A DNA stretch of 64,000 bases from Marine Group I thaumarchaeote. Its GTDB lineage: Archaea > Thermoproteota > Nitrososphaeria > Nitrososphaerales > Nitrosopumilaceae. The notes below the pieces were generated by a model. That model had not been told where the DNA came from, did no database searches, and saw only the letters and a list, made by a program, of their open reading frames with translations. Shown here one piece after another: positions 37,087 to 45,530 of this stretch. Numbering within the stretch: position 1 is the first letter of the stretch; every line of letters begins with the position of its first letter. The translations under genes and the position numbers were made by a program. The stretch is from contig JACATG010000006.1 of the NCBI GenBank assembly GCA_013390905.1, positions 1-64,000 on the forward strand. Reading direction: 5' to 3'.

Positions 37087-37320
37087 TTATTCGGGATTAG
37101 TCACATTTAGTGTCATTGTGCTTACAACTCTGGAAAGTTTTCTAATTGCTGCAATTGCTTTTGCAAATTCTTCTTGATCTTCTGTTTGAATTTCTGCAAT
37201 AACGTCATATGCTCCAAAAGTAAGATATGCATGACTAACAACTTGCATCTGTTTTAACTCATCTACAATGTATTCTTCAGCGCCAAGATCACAATTTAAT
37301 AAAATAAATCCTCTGTTCAT
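37087..37320 (-). CDS. standalone Lrp/AsnC ligand-binding (RAM) domain protein
   Basis: 77 residues matching the Lrp/AsnC effector domain only (FILLNCDLGAEEYIV, LTFGAYDVIAEI, VVSTMTLNVTNPE), paralogous to the protein at 26411. No DNA-binding helix-turn-helix. It lies 52 bp downstream of the DEAD-box helicase on the same strand. Confidence 0.87.
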   Translation of the reverse strand: MNRGFILLNCDLGAEEYIVDELKQMQVVSHAYLTFGAYDVIAEIQTEDQEEFAKAIAAIRKLSRVVSTMTLNVTNPE

Positions 37321-37372
37321 TACTTTATCTTCAAATAATTTACGATGTTCAAGTCTTTAAGTTTTACAGCTG

Positions 37373-38686
37373 TTACCATTTACTGCGTCCGCCGTAGCTA
37401 TTTTTGTCACCTCTATCGTTAAATCGTCTTCTACCTCCACCTCTGTCATCTCTTGAATCTCTGTCTGATCTTCCGTATCCTCTAGAACGTCCACCTCTGG
37501 AATAGTTAGATCTTGATTGACCTCCATATCTTCTTGATGGGATTTGTCTTTTTAGAGGATCTGGAATTGAAATTTGAATTCCCATTTTTTCATTCAAATC
37601 TTCTAGAGGAACTTTGATTTGACGTTTGATAAGATTCCAATCTCCAACAGACGAATATGAAACAAATGTTATGGCCTTACCTTTTGCACCTGCTCTAGCT
37701 GTTCTTCCAATTCTATGAAAATATAACAATTCTTGATTTGGAATATCATAATTAATTACTAGTTCTACTCTTGGAACATCTATGCCTCTTGAGGCTACAT
37801 CTGTTGCAACAAGAATATCAGCTTTTCCAGTTCGAAATTTTCCCATTGTTTGTTCTCTTCTGTGCTGTGACATGTCTCCTTCTATTGCTACTGCATTAAA
37901 TTTCTCTTGATGAAGAAATCTTGCAACATCTCTTGTTCTATATTTTGTTGAACAAAATACAATTACTTGACCTTTTATTGGTTTGATAAAATCAACTAGA
38001 TACTTGAACTTGTCTCTATCTTTAATTACTAAATATGATTGATCTATTCCGTCTCCACTAAGATCATCTGCATCTAATAGAAACTGCTTTGGATTATTCA
38101 GATATTCTTCAGAGAGTCTTAGAATCTCAGTTGGCATTGTTGCTGAATATAATGACATTACTCTGTCTTCTGGTGCCAGATCTAGAATAAACTGAATATC
38201 ATCAATGAATCCCATATCTAACATCGTATCTGCTTCATCCAGAACAATATGTGTGATATCTCTTAGTTCTATTGAACCTCTTTTGAGATGATCTATTAGT
38301 CTACCTGGTGTTGCAACGACAATCTCTACTCCTCTATCAAGAGCGTCTAACTGGATTCCCATTCCCTGTCCTCCATAAACTGTCACTACTCGAATTTTAG
38401 TATATTTTCCAAATTTCTTTATTTCTTCTGTGATCTGCATTGCAAGCTCTCTTGTAGGGGCCATGATTAATCCCTGAATTCCATTTTTTGGTTGGATTTC
38501 TTGTAGCATTGCTAATGCAAAAGCTGCAGTCTTACCAGAACCTGTATGAGCTTGTCCTACGACATCTCTTCCTGTGAGGAGTACTGGAATTACTGCTTCT
38601 TGTATTGGAAATGGTTCTTCATATCCAAGATCCTTTATCCCTTTCAGTATGTCTTGGTTTAATCCTAATTCTTCAAATTTTGTCAT
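37373..38686 (-). CDS. DEAD-box RNA helicase
   Basis: ATP-dependent RNA helicase. Motifs are in order: Q motif (FPIQEAVIP), I AHTGSGKT, Ia APTRELA, Ib TPGR, II DEAD, III SAT and VI HRIGRTAR. The C-terminus (about 385-437) is rich in RG/SR/GGR repeats, typical of RNA-binding extensions and of cold- or ribosome-linked helicases. I chose ATG 38686 (MTKFEELGL); the upstream starts add seven residues. Confidence 0.94.
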   Translation of the reverse strand: MTKFEELGLNQDILKGIKDLGYEEPFPIQEAVIPVLLTGRDVVGQAHTGSGKTAAFALAMLQEIQPKNGIQGLIMAPTRELAMQITEEIKKFGKYTKIRVVTVYGGQGMGIQLDALDRGVEIVVATPGRLIDHLKRGSIELRDITHIVLDEADTMLDMGFIDDIQFILDLAPEDRVMSLYSATMPTEILRLSEEYLNNPKQFLLDADDLSGDGIDQSYLVIKDRDKFKYLVDFIKPIKGQVIVFCSTKYRTRDVARFLHQEKFNAVAIEGDMSQHRREQTMGKFRTGKADILVATDVASRGIDVPRVELVINYDIPNQELLYFHRIGRTARAGAKGKAITFVSYSSVGDWNLIKRQIKVPLEDLNEKMGIQISIPDPLKRQIPSRRYGGQSRSNYSRGGRSRGYGRSDRDSRDDRGGGRRRFNDRGDKNSYGGRSKW

Positions 38687-38788
38687 TTTATTTTTTCTCA
38701 TTAGCAACGACGAAAAAGCTCATTGCTTACCCGTCATTATTCCGATATTTGCGGTCTTGGTTAAGGTCTAATAAACGCTTGTTATTTT

Positions 38789-39016
38789 TTACAAACCTAA
38801 TTGAGAATCAATAACTTTTTTGAAACTTTCAAAAGGTTGGGCTCCCTCCATCTTTACATATCCTATTTGATCATTTCCTGCAAAAAATGCTGCAACTCCT
38901 ACTACTACGATTAATCCTATAATTAACCCATTAAAAGTTGATTTTTTTATAGATACTTTCCCATTCTTATTTTGATTAAACTCAGAATTCTCAGAACTCA
39001 TTTGCATTTGTTCCAA
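38789..39016 (-). CDS. small membrane protein resembling a DsbA-like protein lacking its catalytic core
   Basis: 75 residues: a polar N-terminus, one membrane helix (FNGLIIGLIVVVGVAAFFAG), then GYVKMEGAQPFESFKKVID. The anchor is like those of thaumarchaeal membrane-bound DsbA proteins, and the GAQPF-x-x-FKKVID end is like the C-terminal helix of DsbA/Thioredoxin_4 domains. The CxxC thioredoxin core between them is absent. It may be an in-frame deletion derivative; the comparison is from memory. Confidence 0.55.
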   Translation of the reverse strand: MEQMQMSSENSEFNQNKNGKVSIKKSTFNGLIIGLIVVVGVAAFFAGNDQIGYVKMEGAQPFESFKKVIDSQLGL

Positions 39017-39080
39017 AGTCTAGCATACTTATTCGTATTGGCAAAATCTTACAATAGTAATTCTTTATTGAGAAATTAAA

Positions 39081-39154
39081 AGCCAATGACGGGATCTGAA
39101 CCCATGACCTGCTGATTACAAATCAGCTGCTCTACCAGGCTGAGCTACATTGGC
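39081..39154 (-). tRNA. tRNA-Thr (anticodon TGT)
   Basis: Full cloverleaf on the minus strand: acceptor GCCAATG/CATTGGC, anticodon stem GCTGA/TCAGC with loop TTTGTAA (anticodon TGT), and T-arm GTTCAGATC. The discriminator base is T, as expected for archaeal tRNA-Thr. No intron; CCA is not encoded. Confidence 0.95.
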
Positions 39155-39275
39155 ACAAATAAAATAAAATTTTTCAGGTTTAAAGTGTTGCCTGCAGATA
39201 TCTAAAACACTCTTTTGTTTCAAACTGATCGAATTATCCGTCAGTTTATAATAATGCCCTATTTTGATACCTATT

Positions 39276-39506
39276 ATGAAAATGAAATACATATCGCCAA
39301 TCAGAGTAAAGGTTCTGATGATATTGTTTTATGGAACATCTGCAATGGGAATGATTATGGGACTATTTATTGCTCCTCCTTCAATGACTGTAATTCTTAC
39401 TTTAATGGGAGTAATTAATTTTGGTTTGGGTGCATTTTTCACATATATCTTCTTAACACAAATACCAAATATCCCTGATAAAAGAAAGAAAAAGAAAAAA
39501 AGCTAG
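39276..39506 (+). CDS. small two-helix membrane protein
   Basis: 76 residues from ATG 39276: two hydrophobic helices (about 10-30 and 38-60) and a Lys-rich tail (PDKRKKKKKS). A TATA-like TTATAATAAT lies about 27 bp upstream, favouring this ATG over TTG 39264. Its TAG stop abuts the ATG of the peroxiredoxin-like fragment. Function unknown. Confidence 0.6.
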   Translation: MKMKYISPIRVKVLMILFYGTSAMGMIMGLFIAPPSMTVILTLMGVINFGLGAFFTYIFLTQIPNIPDKRKKKKKS

Positions 39507-39653
39507 ATGATTATAGAAGCAGGTCAGTTAGCTTCAAATTTTGAACTCTTGGCAAAGCGCTCTGCATTTATCATTGACAAGAAAGGAATAATCAGAAAGA
39601 TTTTTCGAGACATCAATGTTGAACAACATGGTCAAGATATTGATAATTTTTAA
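39507..39653 (+). pseudogene. internally deleted Bcp/AhpC-type peroxiredoxin remnant
   Basis: 48-codon open frame. It starts like a peroxiredoxin N-terminus (IEAGQLASNFEL) and passes directly into the family's C-terminal part (KRSAFIIDKKGIIRKIF, INVEQHGQDI). About 90-100 residues, including the peroxidatic Cys region, are missing without loss of frame. It lies directly after the small membrane protein. It is likely a gene remnant; a functional microprotein cannot be excluded. Confidence 0.62.
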
Positions 39654-39687
39654 AATCAATTATGAAAAACGTCTCTCTCAATTAAAG

Positions 39688-39695
39688 TATAAATA
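39688..39695 (+). promoter_or_regulatory. BoxA/TATA element of pdaD
   Basis: TATAAATA, about 29 bp upstream of the pdaD ATG at 39721; a clear archaeal core promoter giving a leaderless or nearly leaderless mRNA. Confidence 0.6.
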
Positions 39696-39720
39696 ATGAC
39701 ACTCTTTCATCAATTCAGAA

Positions 39721-40272
39721 ATGTTTGACTTTGTAGCGAAGAAGCTGTTCCTTACAAAAGGTAAAGGCGTTCATGAAGATAGGCTGACAAGTTTTGAATA
39801 TGCTCTAAGAGATGCTGGAATAGCAGGAACAAATCTTGTGTTGATTTCAAGCATCTTTCCACCAAATGCTAAATTAATCTCTAGAAAAGAAGGTCTAAAA
39901 AGAATCAAACCCGGTCAGATTTTGTTTACAATTTATTCAAAGAATCAAACTAACGAACCACACAGAATGTGTGCAGCATCAGTTGGTCTAGCACAACCAA
40001 AAGATACAAGCAGATATGGTTATCTTTCAGAATACGAGTCTTTTGGTCAAAACGAACGCCAAGCTGGTGATTATGCTGAAGATATTGCAGCACAAATGTT
40101 GGCATCTTCATTGGGAATTCAATTTGATGTTGACAAAGCCTGGAATGAAAAAAGGCAGCAGTGGTTAATTTCGGGCCAAATCTATAAGACTCATAACGTC
40201 ACTCAATCAATAAGAGGTAACAAAGATGGCAAATGGACAACTGTATTTGCAGCAGCGGTCCTCTTATTCTAA
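39721..40272 (+). CDS. pdaD: pyruvoyl-dependent arginine decarboxylase
   Basis: Decarboxylates arginine to agmatine, the first step of archaeal polyamine synthesis. The proenzyme self-cleaves between two serines, here S43-S44 in VLISSIFPP, giving beta and pyruvoyl-alpha chains. Other family segments are FEYALRDAGIAGTNLV, ASVGLA and the C-terminal AAAVLLF. 183 residues is normal. The stop touches the convergent gene's stop with no gap. Confidence 0.94.
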   Translation: MFDFVAKKLFLTKGKGVHEDRLTSFEYALRDAGIAGTNLVLISSIFPPNAKLISRKEGLKRIKPGQILFTIYSKNQTNEPHRMCAASVGLAQPKDTSRYGYLSEYESFGQNERQAGDYAEDIAAQMLASSLGIQFDVDKAWNEKRQQWLISGQIYKTHNVTQSIRGNKDGKWTTVFAAAVLLF

Positions 40273-41421
40273 TTATTTTTTGTATCCTTTCAGATAAAAT
40301 AATGCAGCTGCAATTGCCACTATTGTGATTATGATTACTAACGCAATTGATTCGTCAAACTCTACTTTTTTAACTTGAAGTTGTGCACCTCCTAGCGAAA
40401 ATTTCAATTCTTCTTTGCTTACCGATGTTTTTTCACCAAAGATGTATTTTCCCTGAATTCTTTGCCCTTCCTCAGGATCAAAAATCCATCCTTCTTTTGA
40501 AATGTCTGTAGGAATCTTTTCATTATCTATGATTTGTGTAGGGACTAAGTTTCCTTTGACATCTGAAACATTTGTATTTTCAGATGATAAAACTACTATT
40601 TGAATTATTGAATTCAGAGGATAAAGTCCTGACGAAAAATAATCTGATCTCTTTAGATTTTCAACCTTGAGAAATTCTAATGGGCTAATTTCAGAAATTG
40701 TTGTAGCTCTGTTGGAGTAATCAACTGATAATTTTAACTGTAAAAGTGATTTTGAATCTAATGGGATTAACGAAAATGTCATTTTTGAGTTTTCTTCAAA
40801 TGATAAATTCTTTGCAACATCATAAAATCCTCCTCCCTCTCTAATTATTTTTGGAAGAAGTATTGCTGAAATCTTTTCATACATTGAGTAAGTATCTTCC
40901 ATAGGCATTGTGTAAACTGCTGAAATCGTACCCGCACCAGAAATCACTCCTGAAGTTTCAAGTGCTTTGTTTATGTCATCATTACTGTGGATGAAAACCG
41001 AATGGAATTTTGCATCTGTATCAAACGCTTGGTTAATTTCATCAATGTATAATTCAGCAATCTCCTTAGTGGAATCTTGAATAGCAATAATGCCCTTATC
41101 TGCACGATCTCTTTCTACATTTATCATGATACATGATTGATCGACAACTCCTAGAACACACTTGTCATGGTTAGTCAAAATTATTGCTTGTATTCTATCA
41201 TTTTCTCTGATTTTCTGCTCTAATTCTGCAGGAATTCTGATTTCCTGAATACTAGTACTTTGCAATGTAATTGATGCTGTAACATTTTGAGAAATGCTCT
41301 TATCTACAATAATTTGTGCAGTTTCCTGAAAAGTTGCAAGACTAATTTCTTGTGAATAGACATAATTTGTAGAGATTCCAATCAACACAATTAATATTAA
41401 GAAAAATATCTTTTTTCGCAT
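40273..41421 (-). CDS. secreted/membrane hypothetical protein
   Basis: 382 residues with an N-terminal signal peptide (KIFFLILIVLIGIS) and a C-terminal membrane helix (IALVIIITIVAIAAALFYL) followed by a basic end, so most of the protein lies outside the cell. The exported domain is mixed alpha/beta with no recognised family; there are two cysteines (KCVLGVVDQSC). It starts 33 bp downstream of the ndh stop on the same strand. Confidence 0.68.
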   Translation of the reverse strand: MRKKIFFLILIVLIGISTNYVYSQEISLATFQETAQIIVDKSISQNVTASITLQSTSIQEIRIPAELEQKIRENDRIQAIILTNHDKCVLGVVDQSCIMINVERDRADKGIIAIQDSTKEIAELYIDEINQAFDTDAKFHSVFIHSNDDINKALETSGVISGAGTISAVYTMPMEDTYSMYEKISAILLPKIIREGGGFYDVAKNLSFEENSKMTFSLIPLDSKSLLQLKLSVDYSNRATTISEISPLEFLKVENLKRSDYFSSGLYPLNSIIQIVVLSSENTNVSDVKGNLVPTQIIDNEKIPTDISKEGWIFDPEEGQRIQGKYIFGEKTSVSKEELKFSLGGAQLQVKKVEFDESIALVIIITIVAIAAALFYLKGYKK

Positions 41422-41454
41422 AGGTTGCTACTCTAATAATGAAATTATTAAGTT

Positions 41455-42798
41455 TTACAAGTCTTTGAAAAGATCTTTTATTGATGGCGTATCAGATTTG
41501 ATGTTAATTTTGGTAAGTGATTTCTTTTTGATTTTACCAACAAATGTTAAATCACGTTTGAATAACAAATCCGCAATCCAACTGGTTGCAACCTGAAATC
41601 TTTTTTCAAGCATTGGCAGTTTATACAAATAATAAGTTCTCCAAATTAACCACGCTAAAGATCCCTTAAAATGTAAACCATACACTATTGCAATTGCTAC
41701 TCTTCTACCTAGTGTGGTCATCATTCCTTTACTCTTAAAAGAAAATTCTTTGAGTTTAGTTTTACCAGTAATCATAGAATAAAGATTATTTGCAACAGTT
41801 GCACTTTGATGAATTGAGTTTTGAGCAGTTGGTGGATATGCTTCCCCTGTTGAAGGATTTGTAATTAATGCACAATCACCTAAAGCAAAAATATTTTCAT
41901 ATTCTGTTAGTCTTAAATACTTGCCAACTTTGAGTTTTCCAGACTTGCCATGTTTGCATTTTAATGATGATATAATAGGATCAATGACTACTCCTGCAGC
42001 CCAAATCAGTGTCATACATGGAATTTTTTCACCATTATCTAATTGGGCAAAATCTTCGCCTGCATCAACCGCCTTTGTATTTGTAATTACATTTACACCA
42101 GCTTTTCTTAGATATTTACCAGCGTCTTTTCCAAGCTTTGGGCCAAGTTCAGGTAAGATGAATTCTTCTGAAGCAACTAAATTCATACTGATATTTTCTT
42201 CTCCAATACTGGGATAGAAATTTTTAACGGATTCCCTAACAAGATAATTAATCTCACCCATTGTTTCGACACCTGCAAAACCCGCACCAACAACAGTAAA
42301 TGTCATAAGCTTCTTTTTGAAATCCACATCTGAGGTTTGAGCTGCACTCTCAAGCATATGGATTATTTGATCATGAATAGCGATTGCGTCTTCTACAGTT
42401 TTAATTACAAATGAGTGTTCCTCGATATTTTTGTTATCAAAAAAGTTAGTATTGCTTCCAAGTGCTATTATGAGATAATCATAATCAAGGGCACGTACTT
42501 TGCCATCAAATGTTCGAGTAATTGTAACTAGTTTTTGCTCTAAATCCATTGATGATATAGATGCTTGATAGAATTCAGCTTGTTTGCATAGCTTACGTAT
42601 AGGTATAGTGATATCACTTGGATGGATTAGTCCAGAAGAAACCTGTGGTAGCATTGGTGTATAAAGAAAATAGTTATCTTTGCTTACTATGCTGATTCTA
42701 ATATTTGGCTCATTTTTGAATTTATTTTGAATTGTTTTGAGAACGTTGATTCCTCCAAACCCACCACCCAGTATGAGAATTTTTTTAATTTGAGGCAT
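41455..42798 (-). CDS. ndh: type II NADH dehydrogenase (NDH-2)-like flavoprotein
   Basis: Single-subunit NADH:quinone oxidoreductase-like enzyme without proton pumping. Two Rossmann motifs are visible: ILGGGFGGINVL for FAD at the N-terminus and VVGAGFAGVETMGE for NADH in the middle. The FAD-binding IFALGDCA segment is at the usual place. The C-terminal about 80 residues contain amphipathic basic helices for membrane contact. I chose ATG 42798 (MPQIKK). A related sulfide:quinone reductase role is possible but less likely, as the paired redox cysteines are not evident. Confidence 0.85.
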   Translation of the reverse strand: MPQIKKILILGGGFGGINVLKTIQNKFKNEPNIRISIVSKDNYFLYTPMLPQVSSGLIHPSDITIPIRKLCKQAEFYQASISSMDLEQKLVTITRTFDGKVRALDYDYLIIALGSNTNFFDNKNIEEHSFVIKTVEDAIAIHDQIIHMLESAAQTSDVDFKKKLMTFTVVGAGFAGVETMGEINYLVRESVKNFYPSIGEENISMNLVASEEFILPELGPKLGKDAGKYLRKAGVNVITNTKAVDAGEDFAQLDNGEKIPCMTLIWAAGVVIDPIISSLKCKHGKSGKLKVGKYLRLTEYENIFALGDCALITNPSTGEAYPPTAQNSIHQSATVANNLYSMITGKTKLKEFSFKSKGMMTTLGRRVAIAIVYGLHFKGSLAWLIWRTYYLYKLPMLEKRFQVATSWIADLLFKRDLTFVGKIKKKSLTKINIKSDTPSIKDLFKDL

Positions 42799-42934
42799 AT
42801 TCTGTTTTAAAAAAAACAACTAAGTAAATTTTGTACTATTTCTGTATACGAATAGATGAACTTTTTTTGTTTTTTTTACGAAAATGCATTATCTACTAGC
42901 TAATATTCTCTTTTATGCAAAAATCTAGTTAGTA

Positions 42935-43507
42935 ATGGCACTAATTTCACTTCTTCTTGATATTTTCCAAGATCCAATAATTCAATTAATTGCCGTTTTG
43001 AGCGCTTTTGGTATTGGCATATTTCAAGGAATCATTCTAGGGCGAGCCATTCTTGTGAAATTCCCACGTCTTCAAAATCGTGTTAAGACAGTATCGATTA
43101 CTTTGTTTATCATATTTTTGGTAAATGCTATTTTGAGCGTTCCACGTTTTTCTTCTCCTGAAAAAATTGATCTCTCAAATTTATCAGTAGGTAGTGCAAG
43201 TGAAGTCACCTCTTCTATCTTTTTGATTTTTGGAATGAATACTGGATTTCTAACCGTACTAGCTATTTCTGTTACTGTGATGACTTTTGTTCTTTTAAAA
43301 TACACAAATATTCATGGTATATCAAAAGCATTTGTCTTTATTTTTAGCGCTCTTATACTACTTCTAACTGGTCTGAGTAGATTCACAGATCTTACCCCTA
43401 GTTCATTTGAGGTACTCTTGTATTTTCTTTATCAGTTAGGAATTACAATTGGTATTCTAGCTGGTACAATCAGAAAGATTAAACCAAAAAAATTGGACTT
43501 GAAATAA
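42935..43507 (+). CDS. polytopic membrane protein, unknown function
   Basis: 190 residues with about six hydrophobic helices. It resembles in overall plan the membrane protein at 26951. No catalytic motif seen. It is divergent from ndh across about 135 bp and is followed by a GC-rich hairpin unit. Confidence 0.6.
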   Translation: MALISLLLDIFQDPIIQLIAVLSAFGIGIFQGIILGRAILVKFPRLQNRVKTVSITLFIIFLVNAILSVPRFSSPEKIDLSNLSVGSASEVTSSIFLIFGMNTGFLTVLAISVTVMTFVLLKYTNIHGISKAFVFIFSALILLLTGLSRFTDLTPSSFEVLLYFLYQLGITIGILAGTIRKIKPKKLDLK

Positions 43508-43515
43508 TTTCAAAC

Positions 43516-43523
43516 ATTTAAAT
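43516..43523 (+). promoter_or_regulatory. BoxA/TATA element before micro-ORF/hairpin
   Basis: ATTTAAAT, centred 25-26 bp upstream of the ATG at 43545. This predicts transcription starting at that ATG, although no ordinary gene follows on this strand. Confidence 0.5.
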
Positions 43524-43544
43524 CAGATTATTCTTGGGTGGTTT

Positions 43545-43616
43545 ATGACATCGAATTCAAACCGTTCGGGGAACAAGCTGGCAGTCCATGCGTTGGACTG
43601 TCAGCCCCATTATTAA
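43545..43616 (+). CDS. possible leaderless 23-aa micro-ORF or small structured RNA
   Basis: ATG at 43545, TAA at 43614-43616. The peptide begins MTSNSNRSGNKLAVHALDC and ends QPHY. A TATA box at the leaderless distance precedes it, and a 12-bp hairpin occupies its 3' half. The local sequence is much more GC-rich than its surroundings. It is either a micro-ORF or a non-coding RNA; the data do not decide. Confidence 0.35.
   Translation: MTSNSNRSGNKLAVHALDCQPHY
43568..43608 (+). ncRNA. GC-rich hairpin (structured RNA or terminator)
   Basis: Stem GCTGGCAGTCCA (43577-43588) pairs with TGGACTGTCAGC (43594-43605), with a 5-nt loop TGCGT and one G-T pair. An outer GGGG/CCC (43568-43571/43606-43608) can extend it across an AACAA bulge. 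It lies between a plus-strand membrane gene and convergent pepF. A run of A follows on the plus strand, so it is not a classical U-tract terminator for plus transcripts. Confidence 0.5.
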
Positions 43617-43621
43617 AAAAT

Positions 43622-45394
43622 CTAGTTTAGTGATGATAGTGCTTTAACTTGTTCATCAACATAATCAAAGCCTTGTTGCCAAAACTTTGTAGACCTAATA
43701 TCAAATCCATATTCTGATAGGAGTTTCTCTGGTTTCTTTGAACCTCCTGCAGCAAGAATGTTGATGTATGCCTGAACAAAGTCCTTTCCCTCTTTTTTGT
43801 ATCTCTGAAATAGGGATAATGCAAGCAAGTTTCCAAAAGAGTATGCATAGCAGTAAAATGGTGTGTGATAAAAGTGAGGAATACAACTCCACTCTATTGC
43901 AAAGTCTTCTGAAAGACTTACTGAATTCCCAAATTGTTCTTTTAGATTTTGTAGATATGTCTTTGAAATCTCATCCACTGTTGTTCCTTTTCCAATTTGC
44001 TTATGAGCATCAACTTCAAAGATTGTGAAAAATGATTGTCTTAGAATTGTTGCATACAAATCATCAATTTTTTCCGATAACACAATTTTTTTTTCATCAT
44101 CAGAAATCTTATCAGATAAATTATCATATAATAGCAACTCTGAAAAAGTAGATGCTGTCTCAGCTAAAGGCAATGGGGCATCTTGAACAAGAATTGATCT
44201 ATCTTGTGCTGCTTGACTGTGTACTGCATGACCCAATTCATGAGCTAAAGTAAAAACATCTCTTGACTTTCCTGTAAAGTTTACTAGGATATATGGTGTT
44301 ATTTTTGGTGAAATAGTACTGCAAAATGCGCCATCTCTTTTTCCTTGTCTTACAGATGAATCGATGTGGTTCTCATTGAAGACTTTTCTTGCAAATTCTT
44401 CTAGTGTTTCACTAAACTTTCCAAGTGATTCAAAAACTAGTTTTACAGATTTCTTGTATGTGTAATTTTTTTCCTTAATGTTAGCTGCTGCTGGGGCATA
44501 CAAATCATATCTTCTCAACTTTTTCATTTTTAACATCTTTGCTTTTTGCATAAAAAACTTTTGAAAAACTGAAGAATTTTTTTTACAAACAGAAAGAAGA
44601 GATTCTATAGTTTTATCATCAACATCATTTCCAATGTTTCTCATTGATATTGGAGTTTTGTATCCTCTTATTTCGATGCCTTCATCTCTCCAATTAAGAA
44701 CAATATTTTGATATATCTCACCTATCACTCCTTTGTTTTCAGTATATTTTGTAAGAATAGTTTTGTAGGCAGTTTCACGTATCTTTGGATTTGTACTTCG
44801 AACGTAGTTTGTGAGTTCTTCTCTTGTCATTGTTTGAGTTTTATTTCCTATTTTCATTTTGTATTCATAGGCATTAGTTATCTTATCATACAGTTTTACA
44901 AGTGCGGATATACCTGTAACATCTAATGTGTTGATAATTCTCTCTTCAGGCTCACTAAGAGCATATTTTGCAAATAGTCTTTTGTGTAACAAATATTCTG
45001 TGAGCTCTCCCGTATCCTCCATGAGTCTTTTTGCATTTTTTTTATCTACTTTAGTTTTCCACCATAAATCAAAAAATAAAATCTTGTTAGAGATCTCAGA
45101 ACCTAATTTTGACATCTGAGTCATTAGGGATGTTGCTTCATCTGATTGAGTATCTGAAGAATATAACAGTGATGCATATCCACCAATCTTACTCATCTTC
45201 TCAGACATTTCTTCAACTTGCTGTAGAATACCCATGAATTTTTTGGAAGACATTTTGGGGTCTAGTTTTGATTTTATCTTTTCAAACTTTCTTGCTTGCT
45301 TCTCTAATTCCTGAATTTGTTTTTGAAATGCTGAACCCTTTGGGTTCTTCGTTAATTCTGAAAGATCCCATCTTCCAAGTTGAATTTCTGCCAT
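43622..45394 (-). CDS. pepF: oligoendopeptidase F (M3 family)
   Basis: Cytoplasmic zinc oligopeptidase. The active site is HELGH near residues 386-390 (FTLAHELGHAVHSQ), with the downstream Glu in LAETASTFSE as the third ligand. The N-terminal helical domain and WRDEGIEIRGYKTPISMR segment are typical of PepF. 590 residues is the usual length. It is divergent from the ATP synthase operon. Confidence 0.94.
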   Translation of the reverse strand: MAEIQLGRWDLSELTKNPKGSAFQKQIQELEKQARKFEKIKSKLDPKMSSKKFMGILQQVEEMSEKMSKIGGYASLLYSSDTQSDEATSLMTQMSKLGSEISNKILFFDLWWKTKVDKKNAKRLMEDTGELTEYLLHKRLFAKYALSEPEERIINTLDVTGISALVKLYDKITNAYEYKMKIGNKTQTMTREELTNYVRSTNPKIRETAYKTILTKYTENKGVIGEIYQNIVLNWRDEGIEIRGYKTPISMRNIGNDVDDKTIESLLSVCKKNSSVFQKFFMQKAKMLKMKKLRRYDLYAPAAANIKEKNYTYKKSVKLVFESLGKFSETLEEFARKVFNENHIDSSVRQGKRDGAFCSTISPKITPYILVNFTGKSRDVFTLAHELGHAVHSQAAQDRSILVQDAPLPLAETASTFSELLLYDNLSDKISDDEKKIVLSEKIDDLYATILRQSFFTIFEVDAHKQIGKGTTVDEISKTYLQNLKEQFGNSVSLSEDFAIEWSCIPHFYHTPFYCYAYSFGNLLALSLFQRYKKEGKDFVQAYINILAAGGSKKPEKLLSEYGFDIRSTKFWQQGFDYVDEQVKALSSLN

Positions 45395-45500
45395 TTAATA
45401 TTCATACTTTTTGTGCATCTTTATGTGTGATTATCTTTTCCTATTTTTGTAAATTATGCAAACTTTATCTTAGTACAACTACACCCCCCTCTAACATGTT

Positions 45501-45509
45501 TTTATATTA
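45501..45509 (+). promoter_or_regulatory. BoxA/TATA element of the ATP synthase operon
   Basis: TTTATATTA, about 26 bp upstream of the atpK ATG at 45531, in the 136-bp divergent gap with pepF. It is the only clear promoter for the tightly packed ten-gene cluster. Confidence 0.6.
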
Positions 45510-45530
45510 TAAAACAATGTGATCAGGTGC

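Noticed and set aside
39215-39418. Plus-strand ORF overlapping the small membrane protein at 39276
   Set aside because: Out-of-frame Asn/Tyr/Ser-rich reading of the region; the 39276 frame has membrane helices and a well-placed TATA box.
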